A stretch of DNA of 64,000 bases from positions 3,985-67,984 of the forward strand of contig DASZKW010000061.1 in assembly GCA_035552775.1 (NCBI GenBank), read 5' to 3'. The position numbers and the translations under genes were made by a program. Shown here one piece after another: positions 17,250 through 26,040 of this stretch; position 1 is the stretch's first letter, and each line of letters begins with the position of its first letter. Source of the DNA: DASZKW01 sp035552775 (GTDB lineage Bacteria > Actinomycetota > Acidimicrobiia > Acidimicrobiales > Palsa-688). A model generated the notes under the pieces. That model ran no database searches. It saw only the letters and a list, made by a program, of their open reading frames with translations, and had not been told where the DNA came from.

Positions 17250-18210
17250 CGGTGCTCAGGGCCCAATCCTCGATCGGCGGTGCGTCCGGTCGGGCCAAGG
17301 CGCGCCACGTCAGCAGCGGCCCGTCACCGGGCACCGGCAGCCACCGGCGGGGTCGGGGGGCACCGATGGCGATCACGTAGTCGGCGCCGGCGACGCGCAG
17401 CACCTGGCGGCAGAGACGCCCCGCCCGGCTGGCATCGCCGTCCGGGACCACGACATCGCCGATGACTGCTTCGGTCGCAGCCCCCCGCCGCCGCAGGCGG
17501 AAGAACACCACCCCGTCGCTCACCGTCGAGCCGCCGAGTAGCGCCCGGTACCCGACCGGGCACGCCCCGTAGCGCCACGCCAGGTAGGCCGGGCTGCGTT
17601 CGGTCCGCAGACGTGCGCTCGGAGGCTGAGCATCCAACAATTTTGCCAGAGCGTCGGACTCCTCCGTCACCGCACCAGCATCCTCGCCCGCCTGGGTCGC
17701 GACCGACCACAACTCCGCCGGCCGCCGGGCCCCCACCAGGTGGGGCAGTTTCCCGATTCCAGCCGGCCGCAGCGCCACCGGCAGGTGGCCCATGCGCCGC
17801 CAGCCCATGGAGACGTAGCCGGGAGCGCTGCGGTCGTTGGGGGTGTTGAACACCCAGTCGACCCCCTCGGCCGTCATCTCCTCCACCCCTCTCATTGTGA
17901 GGGACCTGAAGATCCCCCTGCCCTGGGCGCGGGGATGCGTCGCGGTGTCCACGGCGCGCACCGCGGTGACGGTCTCGTCCCCCAGCCGGAAGCGCCAGCG
18001 CATGAGAGTGCGAGAGCCGACGAGGCCGGCGTCGTCGGTGGCGACCCATCCCGGTGACGGCCCGAACGGGTTATCCCGGTGCTTCCAGCGGAACAACGCC
18101 CGGTGACGGTCGTCGACCTGCCATCCCAGCGTCTCGCTTAGGAGGGTGACGATGACGGGATCGTCCTCCGCTGTGGCCGGTCTCAGGGTGAAGGGATCGG
18201 CCTCGCTCAC
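17230..18210 (-). CDS. GNAT family N-acetyltransferase
   Basis: A roughly 326-residue protein. The N-terminal GNAT domain has FTLRPATAEDDPVIVTLL, VRAVDTATHPRAQGRGIF (the acetyl-CoA loop pattern R-x-x-G-x-G/A, here RAQGRG) and SLTMRGVEEMTAEGVDWVFN. A second half with SPAYLAWRYG and DYVIAIGAP resembles a further GNAT-like lobe. Proteins of this kind in polysaccharide loci are thought to acylate amino sugars. I chose GTG at 18210; a TTG at 18258 inside the FkbM gene would add 16 basic residues. It follows FkbM after 40 bp and overlaps the next glycosyltransferase. Confidence 0.8.
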   Translation of the reverse strand: MSEADPFTLRPATAEDDPVIVTLLSETLGWQVDDRHRALFRWKHRDNPFGPSPGWVATDDAGLVGSRTLMRWRFRLGDETVTAVRAVDTATHPRAQGRGIFRSLTMRGVEEMTAEGVDWVFNTPNDRSAPGYVSMGWRRMGHLPVALRPAGIGKLPHLVGARRPAELWSVATQAGEDAGAVTEESDALAKLLDAQPPSARLRTERSPAYLAWRYGACPVGYRALLGGSTVSDGVVFFRLRRRGAATEAVIGDVVVPDGDASRAGRLCRQVLRVAGADYVIAIGAPRPRRWLPVPGDGPLLTWRALARPDAPPIEDWALSTGDVELF

Positions 18211-18250
18211 GTGGTGTCGGAGCGTACCGTGCCGCGAGCTCGAGCGCTTC

Positions 18251-19072
18251 CTACGCAAAAATCCAGCGAGCCACCTCGTCGTCTGCCCTCACCGCCACCA
18301 TGTTGGCGCGATGGCGAAAGTCCTCGTGGCTAGGGCTGTAGTCGACCCGCTCCACGTAGCCGGGGAAGATTCGACCGAGAAGGAAACCGGCAGGGCCAAG
18401 GAGGTCGACGAAGTCCTGCAACCACACCTTGACCACCGCGTTCCACGGGCTCAGTTCGAACTGCACCATCCTCACCCTCCCGGCGGCGAGGGTGCCTTGG
18501 AATCCCTGGAGCACGTCGAGGTCCCAGCCCTCGGCGTCGATCTTGAGGAAGTCGACCACCTCGATGCCCTCGCCGGCGACGAGCGCGTCACCAGTGGTGA
18601 CGGCAACCTCGAACGACTCCCGTACCCCCACGTCCGCTCGTCCGGCCAGCGATGCCATCGAGGGGTGCATGGGGTCGAAGCGCAGCGTTGCTTTCCCAGG
18701 AGCCTTGCCCAGGGCTGCCTCCACGACCCGCACCCGCGGGTGATCCTCGGTGCGCTGGCGGAGCACGCGGAGGTTGGGCGGGGCGGGCTCGACGGCGATG
18801 ACGGTGGCGGTCGCCAGGGCCTCGACGGCGGCGAGAGACCATTCGCCGCGGTGGGCTCCCACGTCGAGCACGATCGCCGGGCGCGCCGCGGCAAAGCGGC
18901 GCAGCAGGTCCAGCTCGCCGTCGTGGACGAAGTTCCCGTCGTCGTTGTCGTAGGCGGCGATGAACGCCGCCGCCGCCTTGGCCGCGTAGCGCAGCGGCGC
19001 GCTGCGCCGGTGGGCCGCCACGAACCGGAAGGCGTCGCCGCGCCAGCGACGCGCCTGGCGTGCGAGGTCCAC
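18251..19072 (-). CDS. FkbM family SAM-dependent methyltransferase
   Basis: A 273-residue methyltransferase, the second of this family in the locus. It has the SAM site AIVLDVGAHRGEWSLAA, then VIAVEPAPPNLRVLR, and the FkbM motif DFLKIDAEGWDLDVLQGF. The N-terminus is basic and Ala-rich (about 1-60). It is likely to methylate a different hydroxyl or sugar from the 5160-6038 enzyme; that is an inference from duplication within the locus. It begins 10 bp after the Kelch/NHL protein gene. Confidence 0.87.
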   Translation of the reverse strand: MDLARQARRWRGDAFRFVAAHRRSAPLRYAAKAAAAFIAAYDNDDGNFVHDGELDLLRRFAAARPAIVLDVGAHRGEWSLAAVEALATATVIAVEPAPPNLRVLRQRTEDHPRVRVVEAALGKAPGKATLRFDPMHPSMASLAGRADVGVRESFEVAVTTGDALVAGEGIEVVDFLKIDAEGWDLDVLQGFQGTLAAGRVRMVQFELSPWNAVVKVWLQDFVDLLGPAGFLLGRIFPGYVERVDYSPSHEDFRHRANMVAVRADDEVARWIFA

Positions 19073-19082
19073 GGACTCGGGC

Positions 19083-21404
19083 TCAGCCCGTGTAGGGGTG
19101 GGTCGGCGTCGACCCGTTGGGCTGCAAGAGGTCGAAGCCGTCGGGAGTGTTCAGCAACCCGGGGGCCGTCCCCGCCTTGTCAGGCGTGCCGTACTGCCAC
19201 ACCAGGGCGCCGGTGGCCGGGTCGATTGCGACCATGCGGTCCCGGTAGTCGTCGTTCGCCATGAATACCCCGCTCGGCAGCTGCTCGACCAGCGACGGCT
19301 GGTCCATCCGGCCGAGGCCGACCATGCCCTGGTACCGGTAGAGGATCTGGCCCTGCCGGTTGAACTCCACGATGGAGCCCGGATTGGCGTAGTCGGCGAT
19401 GAGGTAGGTGTCGGGACCGATCTGCTGGGGGTCCGACGGGTAATGCAGGGCCAGCTGAGCGGTCCACACCAGCTGGCCCGCAGGCGTGTACTCGCTCACC
19501 CACGACCCGTTGATCTCCGAGACGAGCAGGTTGCCGTCGGCGAGGGGGGTGTCGCCGTTGGGTGAGCCCATCGAGGTCGGCGGGTGGTGGACGCACTCGC
19601 CGGTGGTGCCGATCTGACTGGCGATGGTGCCGTCGGGATTGATCACGAGCACCCGGCAGTTCACCGCGTCGGCCACCGTGATCTGACCATTGGGCAGGAG
19701 GTAAGCATCGTCGGGCTCGTGGAGGTAGCCGGGGGAGGAACCAGTATGGCCGGGGTGGCCGTAGCTCCACAGCAGCTTGCCCGACGGGTAGGCGATGGCG
19801 ACGATAGTCTCGTTCTCCTCCTGGTTGGAGATGATCTCGGTGCCGTGCTTGGCGAAGAATGTGTCGTCGGGAAAGTAGAAGCCGTTGGGACCGGGCGGGG
19901 GCGCCATGGTGGCCGAGGGGTACATCCACTCGATGCTGCCGGTGGGATCGACGAGGAACATCCGGTTGTTGCCCCGGTCGGCGATCAGCAGCTTGTTCCC
20001 GAAGAAAGGCGAGCCGGCGCCGGGTGCGCCCGCCGTGCCGAATGACCGGTTCTGGGTGACCATCTCGACGCTGCCCATGGGGACCCCGTTGTCTTCGCCT
20101 CCGATCAGCCACGCCCGGTTACCGACCACGGCCGCCCCTGCGTAGCTGGTAGCCACCGGAAGGTTGCCGGCCGCGAGCGTCTTGCCGGTGGAGGGGTCGT
20201 ACGCCCAGATCGATGTCGCCGCCGCGGTAGGGGCGCGCGTGGTGGTCGCCGCCCCCGCCGACGACGTGGCGATCCCGGCGCCCGCGGCACCGTCGACCCC
20301 GCCGGCCAGGTAGATGTCGCCACCGAGGACGAAAGCGGAGGCGCCGGCCAGCGACTGGGTGAGGTGGCCGGCCAGCGTCGCCGACCTCGCTTGGGGGTCG
20401 ACGACCTGGATGGCGTCGACCGGCTGGCCGGAGCTGGCTCCCCCCACGGCCTCGCCACCGAACACGTAGATCTTGGCCCCGAGGGTGGCCACCGCGGGGT
20501 AGCGCACGGGGACGGGCAGGTTCGCCACGGTGGCGAAGTGGGTGCCGTCGGTCGTGGCCAGCACTGCGGGGTCCGCCTTGGCGCCGTCGTAGCCGCCGAT
20601 CACGTAGGCGGTGCGCCCGATCGTGGCGGCGACAGCATCCGAACGGGGCTGGGGCAGGGTGGCGACCGCCTGCCCCGCCGCCACCGCGACGGAGGACGCG
20701 CCGCTGGCAACTGCGGCGGGTGCCGGTGAGGGCGCAGTGCCCCCGGCCCCGGGTGGAGCCCCGGCCGACGAGGTGGCCGCCGGGGTGGTCGGGGCCGCGG
20801 AAGGTATGGGCGCCGGGGCCTGCGGGCTGCCCGTGATCGCCGGGTTGGGGTAGGTGGCCCCAGTCACCGTCGCCGGAGGCAGGTCGAAGCTGTCGACGGT
20901 GGGCACCGTGGCCGGGGATCCCCCGCCGAACAGGTACCCGTGACCGCCGACGACGGCGCCGGCCCCGTCGTGGTTGGCTGCCGGAAGGTTGCCTACCGCC
21001 GTGGTATGGCCCGAAGCGGTGTCGAGGGCGACGACCTGGTTCATGGACGCGCCCGACGCGCTGAGCCCGCCGACGACCGTCACGTCGGTACCCGCCGCCG
21101 GCAGCACCACCTCGCGCGATACGGGGCCGACGCTCCACGGCATGACGCCGGCCTCGGCGGCGGGGATGGTGCGCGGCCCCGCGGGCGCGTCACGGGCCCC
21201 GCTACCACCTGCCGCGGCCCGGGCACCCCCGCTGTGGCCGGCAACGGTCACCGGCGAGGACCCCCCCGACAGCGACAATCCGGCCAGGACCCCACCCACC
21301 ACCAGCAGCGTCACCGCACCGGTGACCGTCCGGCGCCGGCGGAAGGTCTGACGACGGGAGCGTCTGTGAGGGAGCGGCTGATAGCCACGAGGCGTAGCGG
21401 GCAC
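19083..21404 (-). CDS. Membrane-anchored double beta-propeller (Kelch-like plus NHL/PQQ-like)
   Basis: A 773-residue protein with a basic N-terminus and one TM segment (about 28-48), so most of it is predicted outside the membrane. Residues about 90-470 carry Kelch-like units (for example YVIGGYDGAKADPAV, IYVFGGEAVGG, IYLAGGVDGAAG, AWLIGGEDNG) interrupted by an Ala/Pro/Thr-rich insert. Residues about 480-770 form a second propeller (NKLLIADRGNNRMFLVDP, GQITVADAVNCRVLVINPDG, DTYLIADYANPGSIVEF) like NHL or arylsulfotransferase repeats. It sits second in the leftward operon, 33 bp after the PPTase gene. A role in binding or remodelling the exported glycan is possible; no catalytic residues are identified. 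Confidence 0.8.
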   Translation of the reverse strand: MPATPRGYQPLPHRRSRRQTFRRRRTVTGAVTLLVVGGVLAGLSLSGGSSPVTVAGHSGGARAAAGGSGARDAPAGPRTIPAAEAGVMPWSVGPVSREVVLPAAGTDVTVVGGLSASGASMNQVVALDTASGHTTAVGNLPAANHDGAGAVVGGHGYLFGGGSPATVPTVDSFDLPPATVTGATYPNPAITGSPQAPAPIPSAAPTTPAATSSAGAPPGAGGTAPSPAPAAVASGASSVAVAAGQAVATLPQPRSDAVAATIGRTAYVIGGYDGAKADPAVLATTDGTHFATVANLPVPVRYPAVATLGAKIYVFGGEAVGGASSGQPVDAIQVVDPQARSATLAGHLTQSLAGASAFVLGGDIYLAGGVDGAAGAGIATSSAGAATTTRAPTAAATSIWAYDPSTGKTLAAGNLPVATSYAGAAVVGNRAWLIGGEDNGVPMGSVEMVTQNRSFGTAGAPGAGSPFFGNKLLIADRGNNRMFLVDPTGSIEWMYPSATMAPPPGPNGFYFPDDTFFAKHGTEIISNQEENETIVAIAYPSGKLLWSYGHPGHTGSSPGYLHEPDDAYLLPNGQITVADAVNCRVLVINPDGTIASQIGTTGECVHHPPTSMGSPNGDTPLADGNLLVSEINGSWVSEYTPAGQLVWTAQLALHYPSDPQQIGPDTYLIADYANPGSIVEFNRQGQILYRYQGMVGLGRMDQPSLVEQLPSGVFMANDDYRDRMVAIDPATGALVWQYGTPDKAGTAPGLLNTPDGFDLLQPNGSTPTHPYTG

Positions 21405-21437
21405 GGAGTGCGATCGTAGACTTCCTGGCCCAATGGC

Positions 21438-22199
21438 TCACGCCGGCCTGGGTTTGCCGCCCGCAACGCCGCGGTCACCACCGCCTCCCACCGGGCCCAG
21501 CAGCCGGACCCGCCAAGCGGCGCCTCCCTGGGCGACGGCACTGGCATAGCCCTCAGCAACGCTGACGTCTTGCACGCGCCAGGCCGTCCCGTCGGGGCCG
21601 GTCAGCGTCGTGGGCGAGGCGCGCACCTGGACCGTGGCGGGCGCCAGGTTGAGGCCGTTGCCCCACGCCTTGAGCACAGCCTCCTTGCGTACCCACAAGC
21701 GAAAGAACGCCCTCGTTCGCGCGTCGCCAGTCAAACGGCTCAGGTCCTCGGCCTCATGCGGTGAGCACACGGCACCCACAACCAGGTCGTCGAACCTGGC
21801 TGGGTCGAACATCTCCACGTCGATCCCGACCGGCGACCGTGAAAGCGCCCAAGCGACGAGCGATCCGCTGTGGGACACACTGAAGTGGACGGGGCTTGGG
21901 CCGCCGGGAAGCTGCGCGGAAGGCTTGCCCAACCCATCGGTGACGATCTGCACGCTCTCCGGGGCGGCGCCGGTGTAGGCCCCGATCAGCAGGCGCAGGA
22001 CGGTCCTTCCCCGCACGAACCGCTGGCGGTCGGCGGGATAGCGGTAGCGCTCGGCTCGCTCGACCTCATCGCCCGACAGCAGGCGGCTCAGGTCGTCCGG
22101 CGGGGCGGGGCGTTGAGCGTCCGGGCCGACGATCCGGTCATCCCAGACATGGACCTCGTGGGCATCCAACTCGGGCACGGACATGGACACGGGTGACAT
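21438..22199 (-). CDS. Sfp-type 4'-phosphopantetheinyl transferase
   Basis: A 253-residue enzyme that would load coenzyme A phosphopantetheine onto a carrier-protein serine. It has the family motifs RQRFVRGRTVLRLLIG, PVHFSVSHSGSLVAWAL, the Mg-binding PVGIDVE and FFRLWVRKEAVLKAWG (W-x-x-KEA-x-x-K). I placed the start at the ATG at 22199; a second ATG is at 22184, and open frame runs far upstream across the divergent gene. The last 25 residues are Gly-rich. It appears to be the first gene of the leftward polysaccharide operon, although no carrier protein or synthase is seen in the window. Confidence 0.88.
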   Translation of the reverse strand: MSPVSMSVPELDAHEVHVWDDRIVGPDAQRPAPPDDLSRLLSGDEVERAERYRYPADRQRFVRGRTVLRLLIGAYTGAAPESVQIVTDGLGKPSAQLPGGPSPVHFSVSHSGSLVAWALSRSPVGIDVEMFDPARFDDLVVGAVCSPHEAEDLSRLTGDARTRAFFRLWVRKEAVLKAWGNGLNLAPATVQVRASPTTLTGPDGTAWRVQDVSVAEGYASAVAQGGAAWRVRLLGPVGGGGDRGVAGGKPRPA

Positions 22200-22208
22200 G
22201 ATGGCTGC

Positions 22209-23045
22209 GTGGCGGCACGGTCGGCGATGCGGCGCAGCGCGCGGCGCGCCGTCAAGGGGGCGGCGGCGCTGTCCGACAGGGCCCGCCCGCCCGGGCGGGG
22301 TGTCGTGATCCTCGCCTACCACCGCGTGGGCCGGCGCTCGACGCTGAGCGTCGACCTGCCGGCGTGGCTGTTCGCCGAGGAGATGGCCCGCCTCGCCGCC
22401 GGCCCCGGCGTGGTCGCCCTCGACGCCGCCCTCGCCCGCCTCGCCACCGGCGCAAAACCAGCGGCGCTGACCGATCCGGTCGCCGTTACCTTCGACGACG
22501 GCACCGCCGACTTCGTTGAGGTGGCCCTGCCGATACTCGCCCTCCACCGTGTCCCGGCCACGCTCTACGTGGCGACCGACTTCGTCGAGACGGGCCGTTC
22601 TTTCCCCGACTCCGGCAGCCCGACGAGCTGGTCCGCGCTGGCCGACGCCTTGTCCACCGGCCTGGTGACCATCGGTTCCCACACCCATACCCATGCCCTG
22701 CTCGACCGCCTCCCGGCTGCCGCCGTGGCCGGCGAGCTCGACCGCTCGATCGGCCTCATCGGCGAGCGCCTCGGCGTCGACGCCCGTCATTTCGCCTATC
22801 CCAAGGCCCTCGCCGGCTCCCCCGCCGCCGACCGGGCCGTGCGCGCCCGCTTCGCGTCCGCCGCGCTCGCCGGTACCCGCGCCAACCCCTACGGGCGCAC
22901 CGACCCGCACCGCCTGGCCCGCTCGCCGGTGCAGGTGGAGGACGGGTTGGCATACTTCGCCCGCAAGGCGGCCGGGGGGATGCGCCTGGAGGACGAACTG
23001 CGACGCGTGGCGGGCCGGCGCCGCTTCGCCGGCGCCACCACCTGA
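22209..23045 (+). CDS. Polysaccharide deacetylase (NodB/CE4 family)
   Basis: A 278-residue CE4-type deacetylase. The expected motifs are present: VTFDDGTADF (motif 1, the two Asp residues that give the catalytic base and a metal ligand), GSHTHTHALL (motif 2, H-x-x-x-H metal ligands) and FAYPKALAG (motif 3). It would remove acetyl groups from N-acetylated sugars; in this locus the substrate is probably the exported glycan or its precursor. There is no clear signal peptide, only a basic N-terminus. GTG start at 22209; an ATG at 22227 is possible. Its start is 9 bp from the divergent PPTase start. Confidence 0.86.
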   Translation: MAARSAMRRSARRAVKGAAALSDRARPPGRGVVILAYHRVGRRSTLSVDLPAWLFAEEMARLAAGPGVVALDAALARLATGAKPAALTDPVAVTFDDGTADFVEVALPILALHRVPATLYVATDFVETGRSFPDSGSPTSWSALADALSTGLVTIGSHTHTHALLDRLPAAAVAGELDRSIGLIGERLGVDARHFAYPKALAGSPAADRAVRARFASAALAGTRANPYGRTDPHRLARSPVQVEDGLAYFARKAAGGMRLEDELRRVAGRRRFAGATT

Positions 23046-23059
23046 GCGGACCGAGCCCG

Positions 23060-24358
23060 ATGCCACCGCCCCAGCCAGCGGCGCGCCCGCCAGCACGACC
23101 AGCCGCCCGTCCCCTCCTGGTCCACGTGACCACCACAGACATCAGCCTGGCCCTGCTCCTCGGCCCCCAGCTCGAGGCCTTCGCCGCCGCCGGCTACAGC
23201 GTCGTCGGGGTGTCCGCTCCCGGCCCTTTCGTCGCCGGCCTCGGCGCGGCGGGCATCGGTCACGTCGCCTTGCGCCACGCCACCCGCAGCTTCTCGCCGG
23301 TCGCCGACGCCATGGCCGCGGCCGAGCTGCACGGTGTGTTCCGCCGCCTGCGCCCCGACATCGTCCACACCCACAACCCCAAGCCCGGCGTCTACGGGCG
23401 CCTCGCGGCCCGGGCCGCCGGCGTGCCGGCGGTGGTCAACACCGTCCACGGCCTCTACGCCACCCGCACCGACGCTTGGCCCCGGCGTGCCGTCGTGTAC
23501 GGCCTCGAACGCCTCGCCGCCGCCTGTTCCGACGCCGAGCTGGTGCAAAACCCCGAGGACCTCGAGACCCTCGCCGGCCTCGGGGTCCCCCGGGACCGCC
23601 TGCACCTGCTCGGCAACGGCGTCGACCTGGACCGCTTCCGCCGAGGCCCGCAGACGGCCGACGCCCGCAGGAAGGTCCGGGGCGAGCTGGGCGTCGGCGA
23701 CGGCACCGTCGTGGTGGGCGCCGTCGGGCGCCTGGTGTGGGAGAAGGGCTACGCCGAGCTGTTCGCCGCCGCTTCGGAGCTGCGCCGGCGGGAGCCGGGC
23801 GGGCCGGCCACTGGCGCCGGCCGGGGCGGCGGCGCCGGCGGGGCCGGGCACCCGGAGATCGCCGTGGTCGTCGCCGGGCCGACCGAGCCGGGCAAGGCGG
23901 ACGGGATCGGAGCCCCGGAGATGGCCACCGCGGAGGCTGCGGGCGTGCGTTTCCTGGGCCACCGCGCCGACGTGGAGGACCTCTACGCCGCGTTCGACAT
24001 CTACGTGCTGGCATCGCACCGGGAGGGTTTCCCCCGCTCGGCCATGGAGGCGGCCGCCATGGGACTTCCCGTGGTCGCCACCGACATCAGGGGCTGCCGC
24101 CAGGTCGTCGACCACGAGGTGACCGGCCTGCTCGTCCCCGCCCGTGACCCCGGCGCCCTCGCCGCCGCCGTGGGCCGCCTGGCCGGCGACGCCGCCCTGC
24201 GCGCCGCCATGGGCGCGGCGGCGGCGGCCAAATCGGGCGCGGAGTTCGACCAGCGCCGGGTGATCGACACCACCCTCGCCGTGTACCGAACGCTCCTCTC
24301 GGAGAGGCAGGGCAGGGGAAAGGAGAACCTGCCTGCTAGGCCTGAGCCTCACCGCTGA
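23060..24358 (+). CDS. Glycosyltransferase family 4
   Basis: A 432-residue GT-B enzyme. It has PDIVHTHNPKPGVYGRLAA and VVNTVHGLYA in the N-terminal half, and VVGAVGRLVWEKGYAEL, RFLGHRADVEDLYAAFDI and EX7E in REGFPRSAMEAAAMG in the C-terminal half. HTHNPKPG and HGLY recall PglA/PglH-type enzymes, which act after PglC on bacillosamine-linked lipid. A Gly/Ala-rich insertion (about 245-265) is unusual. It is 14 bp downstream of the deacetylase and converges on the pglC-like gene with a 23-bp 3' overlap. Function after PglC is an inference from context. Confidence 0.85.
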   Translation: MPPPQPAARPPARPAARPLLVHVTTTDISLALLLGPQLEAFAAAGYSVVGVSAPGPFVAGLGAAGIGHVALRHATRSFSPVADAMAAAELHGVFRRLRPDIVHTHNPKPGVYGRLAARAAGVPAVVNTVHGLYATRTDAWPRRAVVYGLERLAAACSDAELVQNPEDLETLAGLGVPRDRLHLLGNGVDLDRFRRGPQTADARRKVRGELGVGDGTVVVGAVGRLVWEKGYAELFAAASELRRREPGGPATGAGRGGGAGGAGHPEIAVVVAGPTEPGKADGIGAPEMATAEAAGVRFLGHRADVEDLYAAFDIYVLASHREGFPRSAMEAAAMGLPVVATDIRGCRQVVDHEVTGLLVPARDPGALAAAVGRLAGDAALRAAMGAAAAAKSGAEFDQRRVIDTTLAVYRTLLSERQGRGKENLPARPEPHR

Positions 24359-24914
24359 AGATGGGCATGGTGGCGTGGCCGGCGTGGGATATCCCCCGCC
24401 CGGTCAGCACCGCCAGCGGAGTCCGCAGCAGGAGGGCGACGTCGACGCGCCAGCTGCGATGCTCGACGTACCAGATGTCGAGAGCGAACTTCTGCTCCCA
24501 CGTCAACGAGTTGCGGCCCTGCACCTGGACAGGACCGGTCAGGCCGGGCTTGACCTCCAGGCGCCGGGCCTGCTCGGGGGTGTAGGCCGCGTTGTAGGCC
24601 ATGGGCAGGGGGCGGGGGCCGACCAGGTTCATGTCACCGCGGATGACGTTCCACAGGCTCGGCAGCTCGTCCAGGCTGGAGCGGCGCAGCACCCTCCCCA
24701 CCGGGGTTATCCGGGTCTCGTCGGGTTCACCGACGTGGCGGGCGGCCCGCATGGTGCGGAACTTGAAGACCCTGAACGGGCGCCCCCCGAGCCCGGCGCG
24801 CTCGTGGGCGAACAGGACGGGGCGCCCGTCGCACGCTCGGACGACGACGGCGACGACGGCCAGGACCGGCGCCAGTGCGGCGGCGAGGACAGCGCCGGCC
24901 AGGCGATCAATCAC
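24336..24914 (-). CDS. pglC: PglC-like phosphoglycosyl transferase
   Basis: A 192-residue monotopic phosphoglycosyl transferase. It has an N-terminal hydrophobic hairpin (6-27), VFKFRTM (49-55), the catalytic Asp82-Glu83 dyad in SSLDELPSLWNV, and GDMNLVGPRPLP (93-104), then GLTGPVQVQGRNSLTW. The length is that of the minimal PglC class rather than the large WbaP/CpsE class. It would transfer phospho-diNAcBac (or another N-acetylsugar phosphate) to undecaprenyl phosphate at the cytoplasmic membrane. It is the last gene of the pglF-D-E-C group and overlaps pglE by 8 bp. The exact sugar is inferred from the neighbours. Confidence 0.88.
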   Translation of the reverse strand: MIDRLAGAVLAAALAPVLAVVAVVVRACDGRPVLFAHERAGLGGRPFRVFKFRTMRAARHVGEPDETRITPVGRVLRRSSLDELPSLWNVIRGDMNLVGPRPLPMAYNAAYTPEQARRLEVKPGLTGPVQVQGRNSLTWEQKFALDIWYVEHRSWRVDVALLLRTPLAVLTGRGISHAGHATMPIFSGEAQA

Positions 24915-26040
24915 GGCCGGCCGGCGCGGAGCCGGCGGCTGCGGCGGTCGCCGCGGCGGCGAGGGCGGCCGCCACCTCGTCCGCCTCGATGACGCTGAGG
25001 CGGGAGTGGACAGGCAAGGACAGGATGCGCCCGGCCAGGTCGTCGGTAACCGGGAGGTCGGCGGCCACGCCGGCGAATATGGGCTGGCGATGCACAGGGG
25101 GAAAGTAGACCCTTGCTTCGATGCCTCCGGCGCGCAGCTCGTCGAGGATCTGGTCCCGCCCGGTGGCGGCTTTTACGGTGTAGAGCATGTAGACGTGGTC
25201 ACGATCGGGGCGCACGACGGGCGTCCGCAGCCCGGCCACCCCGTCGAGGGAGGCGTCCATCTGGGCGGCCAGGTAGCGCTTGCGGGCCAAGATGGCGTCC
25301 AGCTTGGCCACCTGGCAACGGCCCATGGCCGCCTGCATCTCGGTGATCCGCCAGTTCCACCCGAGGACGCTGTGCTCGTACAGCGAGGTCTGACCATGGT
25401 TGCGCAGGAGGCGCAGGCGCCGGGCCAGATCCCCGTCCCCGGTGGTGACCATGCCACCCTCGCCCGTCGTGATGTTCTTGGTCGGGGTGAAACTGAACAT
25501 CCCCGCCGCCCCCCACGTGCCCACGTGGCGTTCCCGGTAACGGGCGCCGTGGGCCTCGGCTGCGTCCTCCACCAGGACCACGCCGGCGGCCGCGGCCAGG
25601 TCCGCCAGCTCCGCCAAGTCGGCGGCCTGCCCCCCGTAGTGGACGGCGATAACGGCCTTGACCTTGGGGCCGAGACGGCGGGCGACGTCGGCGGGATCGA
25701 CGTTGAAGGTGTCAGGGTCCACGTCGGCAAATACCGGCGTCGCCCCCGCGTGCACGATCGCTGTGGCCGACGACACGAACGTCAACGACGGGACTATCAC
25801 CTCGTCGCCGGGACCGACGCCGAACGCGACCAACATGGCCACCAGGGCCACGGTGCCGTTGGCGAAGGCCACGCCGTGGTCGGCGCCGTGGTAGGCGGCG
25901 AACTCCCGCTCGAAGGCCGCGGTTTCGGGCCCGGCGGTGAGCACAGAGGTGCGCAGCACCCGGGTGACGGCCTCGATCTCCTCGTCGCCCACGTCGGGGC
26001 GGGCCAGGCGGATCCGTGGCTCGGGGTAGGCGGCGCTCAC
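24907..26040 (-). CDS. pglE: PglE-like PLP-dependent sugar aminotransferase (DegT/DnrJ/EryC1)
   Basis: A 377-residue aminotransferase. PLP-site features are VLVEDAAEAHG (Asp159) and the Schiff-base lysine Lys188 in FTPTKNITTGEGG. NWRITEMQAAMG and the C-terminal LPVHSRLSVIEADEV are family hallmarks. In the bacillosamine pathway it converts the UDP-4-keto-6-deoxy-GlcNAc made by PglF to the 4-amino sugar. The start is GTG at 26040, which overlaps the acetyltransferase stop (GTGA). Open frame continues 37 codons upstream but is not protein-like. Specificity for the UDP-4-keto sugar is inferred from the gene set. Confidence 0.9.
   Translation of the reverse strand: MSAAYPEPRIRLARPDVGDEEIEAVTRVLRTSVLTAGPETAAFEREFAAYHGADHGVAFANGTVALVAMLVAFGVGPGDEVIVPSLTFVSSATAIVHAGATPVFADVDPDTFNVDPADVARRLGPKVKAVIAVHYGGQAADLAELADLAAAAGVVLVEDAAEAHGARYRERHVGTWGAAGMFSFTPTKNITTGEGGMVTTGDGDLARRLRLLRNHGQTSLYEHSVLGWNWRITEMQAAMGRCQVAKLDAILARKRYLAAQMDASLDGVAGLRTPVVRPDRDHVYMLYTVKAATGRDQILDELRAGGIEARVYFPPVHRQPIFAGVAADLPVTDDLAGRILSLPVHSRLSVIEADEVAAALAAAATAAAAGSAPAGRD

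Noticed and set aside
22889..24352. Long minus-strand frame across the deacetylase and GT4 genes
   Set aside because: Antisense to recognised enzymes and of compositional type only.
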